From contig NW_026570228.1 of the NCBI RefSeq assembly GCF_019649055.1, positions 186,001 to 250,000 of the forward strand: DNA of 64,000 nucleotides, written 5' to 3'. Shown here piece after piece: positions 1 to 14,365 of the stretch; the first letter of the stretch is position 1; each line of letters starts with the position of its first letter. The notes beneath the pieces are model-generated. The model was not told the origin of the DNA, ran no database searches, and saw only the letters and a list, made by a program, of their open reading frames with translations. This DNA comes from Paramacrobiotus metropolitanus. Taxonomy: Eukaryota; Tardigrada; Eutardigrada; Parachela; Macrobiotidae. Made by a program: the position numbers and the translations under genes.

Positions 1-100
1 AACTGTATTTACCTAGCGCAATTCCAACGTGTATAGCGTTATTGTATATAGCGCAATTCAAATAGAAACGAATATAAAGGCACACAAAAAATTATGAAAC

Positions 101-523
101 CTTTTTGTAGTAGAATGGCATGACAATGGCGACGAATCGATTGGCCGCCAGGAACACCGCTGACCAGTTGCCAACAAAGACAAACAGCATTTGCAGAAAC
201 TGCACCGTGCGGCAGTCTATGGGCGTGAACCGCCCACTCTGCACTTGCAGGATGGTGGCGTTCTGTACAATGTTTAGAATTGTGCAGATAATGAAGTCGA
301 CAATTTGCGAGTGGGCGATCATGATGCCGGAGCCGGTTTGGAATTTGTTGAGAACGATCATAATCATCAGCAGACAACAGGTAAATATTGCGCCAATAGC
401 GCCGACTACTATAGTTACGGTGAACCATGCATACAGTTCCTGCTGGCTGACCAATCGCGGTCGCGTGAAATTTGCCAACTCGGAAGTCAGATTGGAGAAG
501 TTCGCGGTCGACATGTTTCGCAC
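101..523 (-). CDS. Rhodopsin-like GPCR, first exon only (gene runs off the left edge)
   Basis: The frame from the ATG at 523 encodes an N-terminus with several N-glycosylation sequons (NFS, NLT, NFT), then three hydrophobic segments that fit TM1-TM3. It ends just after NRFVAIVMPFYY, the place of the DRY motif and second intracellular loop in class A receptors, here with N in place of the acidic residue. The frame closes at 92, but a possible donor (AAAAAG|GTTTCA, weak) at 101/100 would splice to exons left of the window. TM4-TM7 are therefore missing. The receptor would act in the plasma membrane; its ligand is unknown. NR(F/L/I) also occurs in the two complete receptors at 13.4-16.4 kb, so they may be distant relatives. 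Confidence 0.6.
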
Positions 524-619
524 AACGATTTTTGGGACAAATGTGCCGTGCGGTGCAATAAGCTAACGAATTTACTTGAACAGGAATATACAACAAATTT
601 TGATATTATTTTTCTGACG

Positions 620-691
620 CCTTATACATGTGTTACTGACTCTGATGATGACGGTACCGTGATCATCAGAGCCAGTAACACATGTATAAGG
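620..691. repeat. 72-bp near-perfect palindrome
   Basis: The two arms read CCTTATACATGTGTTACTG and its reverse complement, centred on ACGGTACCGT at 651-660, with only two mismatched pairs. It could form a long hairpin and abuts a second palindrome. No coding potential. Confidence 0.85.
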
Positions 692-711
692 AGGCTGCAT
701 TACAGTGTACG

Positions 712-787
712 TAATTAGAGGCTGCATTACAGTGTACGTAATTTAAACCGGTTTAAATTACGTACACTGTAATGCAGCCTCTAATTA
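712..787. repeat. 76-bp perfect palindrome plus 27-bp direct repeat
   Basis: A perfect inverted repeat is centred between 749 and 750 (core AAACCGGTTT) and runs from TAATTAGAGG to CCTCTAATTA. Its left arm is also directly repeated: 691-717 matches 718-744 almost exactly. With the palindrome at 620-691 this looks like a compound foldback element or a miniature inverted-repeat element. The function is unknown. Confidence 0.85.
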
Positions 788-1923
788 GTAATTACATTAC
801 AGACCGTACTTTATAATTAAAGGCTTGGCTAGTCATCTTTCCTGGCCGACGTTTTTGTCCGTAGGCAGTTTAGGTTTCGGCGCGTTCTGTGAGTTCAATT
901 ATGTTTGCAATTTTTGATAGAAGTATATCACGTGCCAGATCAATTTTGTTTACGGTAGACCTTTGAGGTATACCGTTATCACTATCCCGCTACCCGGTGC
1001 TTTGAGAAAAAACATTACAAATACAAATAGCAATTTAGCAAATGCGCACTTACTTAATTTTGCTTAAAAATTGAGTTCAGATTTAAAAAAATAATCCCGA
1101 TAATGTCTAAACAATTTTATTTTTTTTTATTACTGTAGTAAAATCCTTCATTACGTCCCGACCCTGGTTAGGTAATAGGTGGGCTAGTCTGACACGCTCT
1201 GGTTACATTCGGGATAATTTGACAATCAATCATGTGCTGACTCATTCCAAATGATAGGTTGTGACGAACCTACCCGTTACGAAAACGCACTTCAAATCAC
1301 CATAGCGAATTGTGGTTTTCAGCGTTTGTCATTTATTCAGCTGCACAATGCCAAAACTAGAGTAGCAACCAGATAAGGCACACCTTTCTGCATCAAACAC
1401 TAAGTTAAAGAATCGAAATGTAAAATGTCTACACTCGGTAAGATGCTTTTTGAGCGAACACAGGAGAAACGGTCCACTCAGTTTCTGAAGCAGAGAATCA
1501 GTATTGCTTTAATGCGAGGCAATGCTGCTTGTGTACAGGAAACGTTCATTATCGGTAAGAGGTTGGACGAAGTGTATTACGTACTGAAGTGATTTACTGC
1601 CTAGTTTTCTGTTTCATTTACTTATGTAAAGAACCGATTAAACTCATAAAATCGCTAAGTCAAACATTAACAGTGAGCAGAAACATCGGTTCCCGAACTT
1701 CTCGCGTCCGGTGGTTGTCAAATTTGTGACTAAAATAATGTTGTTGCTGTGCGCAACGTAATCGTTCAGTTACAGTCAAGACATTTGCGAAATCATCCAT
1801 TACTTGTGTAAAGAAAGGCAAATAAAATAAAATCTGCACAGATTCCCATGGAAGAAATTACATGATTGATTAACAGGAAGATTGGCTTTAGACATCATTT
1901 GTTCCTGTCTTCTACGTATAACG
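788..1923. other. Intergenic, no gene seen
   Basis: AT-rich sequence between the palindromes and the last exon of the first chemoreceptor-like gene. I see no exon-like open frame with splice sites and no RNA gene. Confidence 0.5.
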
Positions 1924-3645
1924 TCATGTATAAAAATACACCGACTGATTCTGGAAAGTCCGATCAACCGTCTTAAGAAGCCAGTTAACAGACGGCTTTC
2001 GGTTTTCGTGTCCAAGTTCAGCAAATAGTACCACATTGGCAAATATGGTCCCGGCTGCCTGTTGAAATCGGTTGGTCAGAAATAATAACTGATATCGTTT
2101 TCCTGATAATTATATCGTAAAGTGATATCTTAAAACTGCAGGCACTGAAATTACGCGGTACGTGTACCTCAAAGCAGATTTCATACGTAATGACGACCCC
2201 AGCCATGGAGAAACCCATCGGATCCTCTTTCACTTTCCGTGCTAACTGGTCAAAATTTCCGAACTCAGTCCCGTACTTGAATGCAAACTTGCGCAATGTT
2301 GGAAGTACAGCGACCATCTACGTAATAATTATAAAAATCATTTTCCATAATATAAGGCATTTCCGCTGTTCTTTGCGCGCAAATGATGCGCGAGGATAGT
2401 TACCTTACGAGAAATAAAAATCGCATAAAAACCTCAAAATTAAATTGTTCTTTAGGTTTCTCGAGATCCACTTTCAAATTCGAAAAAAGGTTGAATTCCT
2501 GTAAAAGTATTGGGAAAAAAAGTTGAGTGCGCGAAAGCAAAACTTGCCATATAGGCACACGAATTTGGTACCCTGTACTGTGTACTGACTACTGACTATT
2601 TCCTTTAACGAACTATTAGCAATTTAATAATAGCAAAGGAAAGCTAAAATCTTAGCCAAATACTGCGATTAAGCCACTGATACTGGCAAATATTGCTTAA
2701 AAGTGATGCTACACGTACGTTTCGGTGACACGTTACAAAAACCACAGCAACAATCACCAGTGAGGCCATGTTCCGAACAATGACGTAGAAGCCGGACGAT
2801 CCAACCGTCTGGGTATCCGCATAGGACTTCCCCAAGGAATACATATACACCAACAATAAAGCAAAGTAATGCAAGGTATATAAAAAGTTGAAGGTGGAGA
2901 ACTGTTTCCCGAATTTCATAATGTTTTGCCGAATATGCTCGTATCGCTGAATGGACAGAACAGCGTCGGTTACACAAGCTGCGGTGCCCGCTTTAGCGCA
3001 GATCGAAGAAGCCAGTTTCGTTAACATAATCATTGTAAACCATATCAAAGTCTGAAGAAGCATTTTGTTTAAAAAGCATATACGCCAGTACGCATAGTAC
3101 ACAGCAGTCAAGATATAACATGTTCTCAAGCGGCAACTGTTCGTTCCCATGTCAAGATAATAAGGCACGTCGATGAGCGCAATATCTGTAACTGTTACAC
3201 TTAGGTTAAACATCACAGCTATGCAGAGAAGATAGACAGCGTTACGCTTCTCTCGTGCCGAGATATAATAGCCGAACTCCGCCTCTGTCGTCGCAACCAG
3301 TTGGTAATGCGGCCGGACGGTTTTCCATCCCACCAGGCACGCATAGATGAGGACAATGGAATAAAGAGTGTTGGACGCGTATCCAAAGATGTCGTGGAAA
3401 CTAGTGGCTCTCCCCAGCGCTACGGTATCAAATACCATGTAGCACACCTGACTGGCTACATTTGCTGCGGCTTGTACGAGTCCGAATGAACTGGCCGCTG
3501 CCGTCAGCAGCGAACCAGTAGAAAACAACTCTTGAGGAAATTGACTGAATCCCATTATCCACAATACTGTCATCAAGATTTCGTAGATCCGGCTTATAAA
3601 GCCGGTAGCTGGAGCGTTTTTGTGCATTTTATTGGTAAGGGTCAT
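1924..3645 (-). CDS. Seven-helix chemoreceptor-like protein, copy A (3 exons)
   Basis: The exons are 3645-2719, 2317-2168 and 2058-1924. Donors are GTACGT and GTACAC and acceptors end in TAG/CAG. All junctions are phase 0, giving about 403 residues. Exon 1 (309 codons) has about six hydrophobic segments and family motifs such as FISRIY, MGFSQFPQE, VGWKTVRP, AVYYAYWR and FNFLYTLHYF. Exon 2 carries DPMGFSMAG, and exon 3 starts AAGTIFANVV, the last membrane segment. Length, topology and the exon layout near the C-terminus recall invertebrate gustatory-receptor-like (7tm_7) proteins, but I do not see the insect TYhhhhhQF signature, so the family name is inference. It would act in the plasma membrane of sensory or other cells. 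Tandem copies lie at 4.4-5.9 and 7.2-8.6 kb. Confidence 0.75.
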
Positions 3646-4413
3646 TGCTCTCTAAATATTAACGAATCAAACAGATGGAATAATCAGCTAATTCGCTTAT
3701 ACCGAATTCCTGATCGCAACGCTAAGCATTTTTTGATTTGAGCGGTTTCCGCTGGTCCACCGCATAATACGGGCGCGTTATTGATGTAATTCTATATATC
3801 TGTACGTTTGTTTGACAGAACTTGACATTACTGAACCAGCAGCGGAGTCGAATGTCCGAAGTGTGCTCATGGTGTGCACCAACAACGATTGTCATTTAAA
3901 CCCGTCAACCGGAAATGGACTCCTCAAATTTCCTTCGGGTTTCACAGAAAGCATATTTTTCCAACATCCACTCCAAACTACCGATTAAGTTTAATGATAA
4001 ATGTTCTTTCGAAATATCACTGTCAACAGCTCGTATGCGGCATGCAAAAAACCGTCCATGCACTCACATTAATATTATGTTAGACATTATTTCTAGTTTT
4101 TGTTTTGCATAACCACACGAAATCGTGCACCATAATGCCGGTACATTGCAGCAGTGACGCAGTCTTAACATTTTGTCGTGATGTTGCCGATAAAAACAAT
4201 TCATCTGTATTTGAATCGTACAACTCAATGCGATCGCAACTTTTGAAAACACAGAACCAAACTTTTAAATAACCCGTTGTCTGTGATATGCATATGCAAA
4301 AAGAGTTTAAAAAACGTTCGAACAACCGTGTCTGTATATTAATTGCACCAGAAAATGCCGAGTTAAAACTAGATACCGAATAGCAGTAACAAGAATTTCA
4401 GTCATTCCTTATA
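3646..4413. other. Intergenic between chemoreceptor copies A and B
   Basis: AT-rich, with only short frames lacking protein-like composition. It presumably holds the promoter of copy A and the 3' end of copy B. Confidence 0.5.
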
Positions 4414-5865
4414 TTACCAAGGAACCGGCCGACTGGTTCCTGATAACTGTCGCAAAGCTTTCAAGGAACCAGTAAGAAGATGGTTCTCGTGTCCCAGTTC
4501 AGCAAAAAGCACCACGTTAGCAAATATAATGCCAGCCGCCTGTTAAAAGTGGTTTTACAATGGAGATATCCTTTGAATCAACTCAAATAGACATAAGAAT
4601 ACACTATAATTTGTTTGTTTATCGCTTACCTCGAAACATAGGTCAAATGTAATGGTTACCCCTCCCATGGAAAAGCCAACAGGATCATTCTTAACCTTGT
4701 CCGCCAACTGTTGAAAGTTAGCTGATCTGAAGCTTTTCCCATATTTAAATATCAGTCTGCTTATTACTGGAAGAACTGCTGTCATCTGTCACGATAAAAG
4801 GCAATCAGTTTATTTTAGCATTCGAATCACAAATGTAGAGATAGGTCAAATATTGGGGCAGCATATAGCAAATGATGTTCAATAAACCAGGCTACTGTAA
4901 TATATCTGTAGATGCTACGCTCAGCAGCTTACATTTTCATGGCTGGTAACAAATACCGTTGCGATAGTTGCCAGTACAAATGCACTGCGGGTAAAAAAGT
5001 AGAAGTTAGACCAATCGATCGTCTGAGTTACCGCATAGTCCTTGCCAAGAGAATACGAATTTGTCAGCAACAAGACGAAATAATGCAGAGTATACAGGAA
5101 ATTAAAGACAGAAAACTGTTTTCCGAATTGCATGGTTTGTTGGCGAATGTGTTCGTAGCGCTTTATGGACAGACCAACGAAGTCTGGACTTGTGCCGTTG
5201 AAAGCGTCAGCTTCAACGCTGACAACACGGGCCAACCTCGTCAACATAATCATTGTGAACCACAACAAAATTTGTAAAAACATTTTGGAAAAAAAGCATA
5301 CGCGCCAGTACGCATAATACACGGCAATCAATACAAAACAGATCTTAGAGCGACAACTGGCCGTTCCCGCGCTTTGATACAGAGGAACATCGCTCAGCAC
5401 AATATCGAGAACGGTTCCACTGATGTTGACCACTAATGCCACGCCCAGAACAATCAGAGCGCTGCGCTGCACACGTGCAGGAATATGATGGATAAATTGC
5501 GTATCGATGGTCTTAACCAACTGGTACGACGGTCGAACAGTTTTCCATCCAATTAGACAAGCGTAAATCATTACAAACGAGTACAGAATCTGAGACGCGT
5601 ATTCAATCAGATCGTTGAAACTAGTTTCCGTTGTCAACGGCGCGGAATCAAAGAGCATAAAATACAGTTGACTGATAATATTCGCTGCTGCTTGTACGGC
5701 TCCGAAAACGGTAGCGGCTGCCGTCAGCATTGGACGGGTGGAGTAAACTTCCTGAGGAAACTGGCTGAATCCCATCATCCACAGAACCGTCATATAGATT
5801 CCGTATATCCGGCTGATAAAACCGGTGGACGGTACATCGTTGTGCGATGCATTTATAGAAGTCAT
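4414..5865 (-). CDS. Seven-helix chemoreceptor-like protein, copy B (3 exons, altered tail)
   Basis: The exons are 5865-4933, 4785-4630 and 4539-4414. Both donors are GTAAGC, the acceptors are CAG, and all junctions are phase 0, giving about 404 residues. Exon 1 shares FISRIYGIYMTVLWMMGF, GWKTVRPSYQLV, AVYYAYWRV and FNFLYTLHYF with copies A and C; exon 2 carries DPVGFSMGGVTITFDLC. Exon 3 starts AAGIIFANVVLFAELGHEN as in copy C, but after this the frame differs from the paralogues. A paralogue-like tail (WFLESF...IRNQ) can be read in another frame of the same DNA, so a small indel has replaced the last ~22 residues. The protein may still work, since only the cytoplasmic or extracellular tail is altered, or this may be a young pseudogene. 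Confidence 0.72.
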
Positions 5866-7207
5866 CCTTGATAACTTGATAAGTTCGTTAAAGTGTTCAT
5901 CTAGCGGACGAGCAGATACAATGTTCCTGATTACCGAAGAAAAATTGTCTAAGTCGAAAGAGTTTCCGAGGCATCAGTGCATGATACCGAGACGTTGTTA
6001 GCTGTACTGACGTGATGTTATAGTTCCACGAATGATGCCAATCGTGATTCACCAAACAAAAAACTTACAAAATATTTGCATCAGCTGCCACGCCAACCAG
6101 TCATGTGTTAGGTTTCTCAAATTTCCTTTGAGTTGTGTCAGAAAATGTACAATACTATATATAGGTTCGAAAATAAATGTCCCTGCCAAAGGATCTTGTT
6201 AGGTGGTTAACCTCGCAATCTGATACGCAAGAAAAGAGTAAGAGGTTATAATTAGCATGTTGATAGAAAGTTCTTGAAAATTGCCGCCGGCATTAATTTG
6301 CGTTCTGAATAATTTCCCAATGGGTATACAGCTACGCTAACGTTAAGATGAGCGATCAAAATTAATGCGCTCTGACTTGAGCCTTTTTATCCGGCAAAGC
6401 ACAACATAATGAGCACAACTTTCTGGTAGCATTTGTAACCGATAAAAACAGGAAACGAGGAAAGTGCACTCATTTTTGGAGGGCTTGACCGAAACGTGGC
6501 AGGGACACATGATAAACGAAGGTTAGTGCTGGCGGCAGCGCGGTTTAATTTGTTTTCTACAGAGAAACAGCAAATTTGCATATTTGTTACGAAGCTCAGT
6601 AAAAGCCTGTAAACGGCAAAACGACCTAACATGTATGTTGTAACTACATATTTGGACATGCCACTGCCACTGGGCGCTGATGGACTGCGCAAACTCGTTG
6701 AAGTTTCAACGGAAAACATCTGTTTTAAAATTTCCACTCCTAATTAATGAAAAGCTTTGATAACTAATAATAGGTGCTGAATGTTCTTTCAAAATTCTTA
6801 TCCTTGACAGATGCAAAGTCATGCAACCACTTACATAGCCTACCTACCATTCATCACTTACCTACCATTCATCATGCTGAATTTGTTTTCGTAGTTGTTT
6901 TGAAGAACATAAATAAACGGAATCACCCACGCTAATGCCGGCATCTGCATGGGTAACGTAATACGAGCAGATTATTCTTACCGGTAACCGGTGACAGTTT
7001 TACGTCTTACGTAGTTAAGCAATCACAATTTGAGAACATACAGTACATACCTACCAGACTTGATCCCGTCTTCCGATCTGTTTTACCTAACCTTATCACA
7101 TCAGTACAATCATGTTACCGTATTATTGCGCCGGGCGAAAATGATAGTCACAAATAAAAAATGCACGTAGCCGTGACACAGGGACAAAGATTCCACAGTT
7201 CTTTATT
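5866..7207. other. Intergenic, no gene seen
   Basis: 1.3 kb of AT-rich DNA between copies B and C. A 116-codon minus-strand frame near 6.4-6.7 kb has no recognisable features and no clear splice partners. It contains a short local repeat (CCTACCATTCATCA twice near 6.84-6.87 kb). Confidence 0.45.
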
Positions 7208-8638
7208 TTAGGAAAACACAACAGACTGATTTCTCATAACCGCCTCAAAGCTGTCCAGGAACCAGTCAGGAGACGGCATTCGATTCTCGTGCCCGAGTTC
7301 AGCAAAAAGCACCACGTTCGCAAATATTATGCCAGCTGCCTGTTAAAATTATTTATTAGTTTTGGATTAGAGCGCCTCCTTTTTAGCAACTCAGATAGAC
7401 AAAATAAAAGAGCCAGCCATTTTGTTTATGTATCACTTACCTCGAAACACAATTCAAAAGTAATGGTAACTCCTCCCATGGAAAAGCCAAGAGGGTTGCT
7501 CTGTACCTTTTCTGCCAGCTGCTGGAATTTTACTGCTCCGAAGCTCTTCCCAAATTCAGATCTAAGTTTGCGTAGCACTGGAAGAATTGCTGTCATCTGT
7601 TGCGACAAAGGTCACCATTTTACGTGGAATACTTGTGCTTTGGCTTTGCTTGCTTGATAACCTAAGTCTTTCTTACGGCTGTTAAGGATATTGTATTTAG
7701 TCGCTTACATTTTCGTGGCAGGTAACGAATACCGTTGCGATAGTTGCCAAAACAAACGCACTGCGGGCAAAATAATAAAAATCGGACCAATCGATCGTCT
7801 CAGTTTCTGCGTAGTCCTTGCCAAGAAAGTACGCACTTGTCAGCAATAAGACAAAATAATGCAGAGTATAAAGGAAATTGAACATGGAAAACTGTTTTCC
7901 GACTTGTATAACATGGTGTCGAATGTACTCGTAGCGCTTAATGGACAGGACAGTGTCGGCTGGACCGTCTTTGTCAGCGCCGACATCAGCGCTAACAACA
8001 CGAGCCAATCTTGTCAGCGTTATCATGGTGAACCATATCAAAGTTTGTAAGAGCATCTTGGAGAAATAACATACGCGCCAGTAAGCATAATACACGGCGA
8101 TCAAGACAAAACAGCTGGTGGAGCGGCATCTGGCTGTTCCCGCGCCCCTGTACAGAGGGACATCGTTCTGCATTATGTCGAATACGGTTCCGGTGATGTT
8201 AAACGCCAGCGCCACACCGAGAAGAAAGAGGGTATTGCGCGGTACGCGGGCCGGAATATAATGCGCAAACTGCGCAGTCATGGTATTGACTGTCTTGTAA
8301 GACGGTCGCACAGTCTTCCATCCAATCAGACAAGCGAACATCAGAACGATCGAATACACAATTTCGAACGCGTAATTAATTAGGTCATTAAAACTGTGGT
8401 TTTTTGTCAACGGTACGGAGTCGAAAGTCATATAGTATACTTGGCTGGCTAAATTCGCTGCTGCTTGTGCGACGCCAAAAGCGGTAGCGGTTGCCGTTAC
8501 AAACGGACCGGTGGAGAATACTTCTTGGGGAAACTGACTGAATCCCATTATCCACAAAACCGTCATACAGATTCCGTAGATCCGGCTGATAAAGCCGGTG
8601 GGTGTTATGCTGGAGTGCGGCTTAACAGCAAAAGTCAT
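7208..8638 (-). CDS. Seven-helix chemoreceptor-like protein, copy C (3 exons)
   Basis: The exons are 8638-7709, 7596-7441 and 7339-7208. Donors are GTAAGC and GTAAGT, the acceptors are CAG, and all junctions are phase 0, giving about 405 residues. It is the best-preserved copy. Exon 1 has FISRIYGICMTVLWIMGF, IGWKTVRPSYK, AVYYAYWRV, FNFLYTLHYFVLLL and SAFVLATIATVFVTCHEN. Exon 2 has NPLGFSMGGVTITFELC. Exon 3 carries the last helix AAGIIFANVVLFAELGHEN and the tail MPSPDWFLDSFEAVMRNQ. It is closest to copy B. The start ATG at 8638 aligns with the start of the other copies. Confidence 0.78.
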
Positions 8639-9551
8639 TTTCCAGGTAATTTGAAGGTGAACTTAACTAACACGCTGAGAATGTTCGGTATAATTATGCA
8701 GAAGATAGCACAAAGGGAAATTTTGGCGGTAGCACGACACAATAGTAACACGTTGTGGCGTTATTCTCGTGAACTTTTTATTTCACGGATTACGGCGATA
8801 CTCTTACTGAGCCAACGAATGGCTGGCTGTTATAGCGGCCTTGTGTCTGCGTACATCAGCCTCCAGAATTATAAGCCTGTCACTTCGTGTTGGGTTACTC
8901 AAATTTCTTTATAGGTGTGGCAGAAATAATGACTAGAAAGTGTGCACAATGACAATGCACACGCCTTAAATAGCTATTTGCAACATAAGCTTCCATGAGG
9001 TCCGAATTTCGAGTAGCGATTCGACATTAGCCGCTGTGTTATTTATGCTGGAACTGCATGGATGTTGCACAACTGAACTGACAATTTTCCCGAATAAAGA
9101 ATACATACCGAGTTGTGACCGGTATGACACGTACGTTTTTCTTTGCGAATCCAAAAGCTAGCCTTCTACGATTGCTATGGGAAATGCAGTTAGCGTCGCG
9201 GGGTTACGAAAAATAACACCGCCGCATAACAAGCTCAAACACACGCAATGAAAAGGTCAAACCGACGAAAATCGCGTCACACAAGCATACGTAACTGGGA
9301 CGCACCGATGCCTTTACCGAAGTACGGACCATTGCTTCAGTGGGAAGCTTTCGCAACACGTTTATAACAATGGTGAACCACTTTTAACAATAATTATTTA
9401 TGATGTGCCGCAATGTAACGGAATGAAAGGAATGAACTCCCAGATCAAAGAGCAACAAGAATTTACACACCGCAAAATTACACACAAGACACAGATCTGA
9501 ATGGAATTATTGCTGGCAGATTAAGGCTGGGCTTAAACGTCCAACGCATAC
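8639..9551. other. Intergenic, no gene seen
   Basis: Contains only short open frames in both strands. It probably holds the promoter of copy C and the 3' untranslated region of the Ly6-like gene. Confidence 0.45.
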
Positions 9552-12008
<2,457 letters not shown>

Positions 12009-13408
12009 TCCGATAAGAAAACTTGCCGTACCACACGCGGTCATGTATAATAACTAGAAGTATAGGAAAAATGTTTAAGCTGCTTTAATTCTGCCGGATC
12101 GAGTTTCTGATGAATTTGGTTCGATGTCAGAGTTTTACACAATTAGGGACAAAATATTTTTTGAGTACAGAGTACAACCTTGGAAAACTACAAATAACAT
12201 GAATACCACTGCGAAATAAATGCAAGTATGGCAAAGTGCACGCAAAATTTCAAGGGTCAGAAGATGCACCGATTTTTGAAGTTGGAGTACTGTAATACAG
12301 AGCTGGTAGTGTTTGTGTCAGCCCATAGCGCATGAAACTGATGCAAGAATTCTACCCTACAGAAAGTATTAGTACTTCAGAAATTTTGAAATTTGCACAG
12401 GCAGAACTAAGTAAGTACAATAGCATTATTGGTTTCCACTGCATTCATATAGTTATCGGTGCCAGGCAACACGAGAAAATTAATAGTACTCGTACTACAA
12501 TCAAAATAAAGTAACTGTTTTTGCGTCAGCCGATCAGGATAGAAATCCAACGAAGAAACGCAGCATCTAGCCCGGGACAGCTCCACCGGTGACCGACTGC
12601 AAAGTTAGAGGATATTTTGGCTGCTATTATGTAGATCGCCTCTATAATAGTAGTCTACTGCTGTGGAAATCGCTGTCTGCTTTATAGTTGCGATGATTTT
12701 AGGGAAGTGTGAAAAATGAAACATTAGTGCCGGTAATTAGATAAAGTACTCTGCAACGAAAAACAAAGTAACTATGCCGCCTGTGCGGTGCTATGTTCGT
12801 ATCGTTAATAAGCGGTTTGGTTTGTATCGTTTGGTAATTAGTAAGTAATTTATGGATGTGATAAGTACTTAGCTGTCTTACGTACGAGTTTTAGCCGCAA
12901 AACGTGTACTACACATCTTACTTTCAGTAGAGCAATACGTACTCAAAGGTGCTGTAGCGGCTCCATCAGATTGTACAGCTGAGTTTATGTACGGGAAACG
13001 AGCACCAAAAATCCAGTATAAAGCTCAAGTGCAACAGCGTTTTATGCCGCAACTAATTTCACTTGTATACGTGATGCGAAAGTGAACTGTGAAACCGGTG
13101 CAAGTTTTCAAGGTGACAAAACCTTGTGACATCTGTTGCTTCTTTACTTTTTGCGGTTTACCACATCTACCGTCCCATCTGTTAGTACATTAGAATGATA
13201 TAGGACATCTTAATGAAACTGATACAGAGATTTTCCAAACAAGCTGATAAGAAAAGCTTGTAGCCGTACGTACTGGCAGCGGTGCAGTAACCACCCTGCA
13301 ATTAAAGAGATACCGAGCAAAGTAGATAAGTAAACAACTGTCGGTTAGGGTCCCATAACGGTTACGATTGCCAGTTATAAAAACCGTCTGTTACCGTAAG
13401 GCATTTAT
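12009..13408. other. Intergenic, no gene seen
   Basis: 1.4 kb of AT-rich DNA with no convincing exon. A 60-codon plus-strand frame near 12.3-12.5 kb has no features. Confidence 0.45.
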
Positions 13409-14365
13409 CTAGGATAATCTAAGGCTTTTACGCAGCTCCTTGGTAGTTAGTACAATCAGAATCGGATCGAGAACCGGTTGTATTAAATACAGTACCAGAC
13501 AAGCGCTAACAAAACGCTTATGCGTTTCACTCAGATCGACAAACGCCATCGCCGTATAATACGCTTCGTACGGCGTCCAGCAGACAATCGCACTAATCGT
13601 CAAAGCCGAGTATACCAGAAATCCTTTACTATAGCGCTTCGACTTGTCGTTAACCGGCTGCTTCATGGGTTCATCGGCATCAATAGTTCCATTCTGCGTC
13701 AACGCCCGCATCCTGTTGCTAGCATTGCGGATTTTAATACTACGTCTTCTCTGGATGAACAACAAGTATATCCACGTGATCGCCATAAAAATCTCCGGGA
13801 ATAGATAAATCAGTAGCATTACGGTGCGATTCCACTGCCGCATAGAGTAATCGATGTCGTTGATATTGCAGCCGTGTTTCTCCGCTGGTAAACGATAGTA
13901 TAAGGCATTAAGTATCACACCCGGCAAACACGTAACGTGCACATAAATGATCGTCATCAGCACCAGAAGTAACGAGGTTTTGACGGAATGGTGATTACGG
14001 TAGGATACCGGGAAGGCCATGGCCCATAACCGGTTAAAAGTTATAAGAACGTGAAGGTTTAGCGGAATTCCCGTGATCACCCAGGAAACATATAGCCGAA
14101 AATCGCACAAACGATGGCTTAGCATTAAATACGGATAGCATTTTTTGATGACGCTCAAGCAGCCGTGAATACTGGAGACGGTGTTGGACAGCAGCAGCGC
14201 CACGAGATACGCGGTAAAGGATGAGCGGTACGCTGGTCGGAGCAAAAAGGCTAAGGCTAATGAGGAGTTTAAAATGAATACTAAGATACTGCAGACGGCG
14301 GTAAGGATCACGTCCGATGTCCATAAAGAGGCACCCGAAATTTTAGTAGAATTTGTATAATTCAT
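13409..14365 (-). CDS. Class A (rhodopsin-like) GPCR, single exon, 318 aa
   Basis: The complete frame has seven hydrophobic segments, N-glycosylation sites at the N-terminus (NYT, NST) and class A landmarks. A conserved Cys lies before TM3 (HRLCDFR). NRLWAMAFPVSYRNHHS stands in the DRY/loop-2 position, and CWTPYE in TM6. LDPILIVLT in TM7 stands in place of NPxxY, with D as in many class A receptors. Intracellular loop 3 is basic (QRRRS...KSKRYSKG). It is a plasma-membrane receptor coupled to an unknown G protein. The acidic residue of DRY is replaced by Asn here and in the paralogue at 15.4-16.4 kb, which may alter basal activity. It lacks introns, and the start at 14365 matches the paralogue. 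Confidence 0.85.
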   Translation of the reverse strand: MNYTNSTKISGASLWTSDVILTAVCSILVFILNSSLALAFLLRPAYRSSFTAYLVALLLSNTVSSIHGCLSVIKKCYPYLMLSHRLCDFRLYVSWVITGIPLNLHVLITFNRLWAMAFPVSYRNHHSVKTSLLLVLMTIIYVHVTCLPGVILNALYYRLPAEKHGCNINDIDYSMRQWNRTVMLLIYLFPEIFMAITWIYLLFIQRRRSIKIRNASNRMRALTQNGTIDADEPMKQPVNDKSKRYSKGFLVYSALTISAIVCWTPYEAYYTAMAFVDLSETHKRFVSACLVLYLIQPVLDPILIVLTTKELRKSLRLS

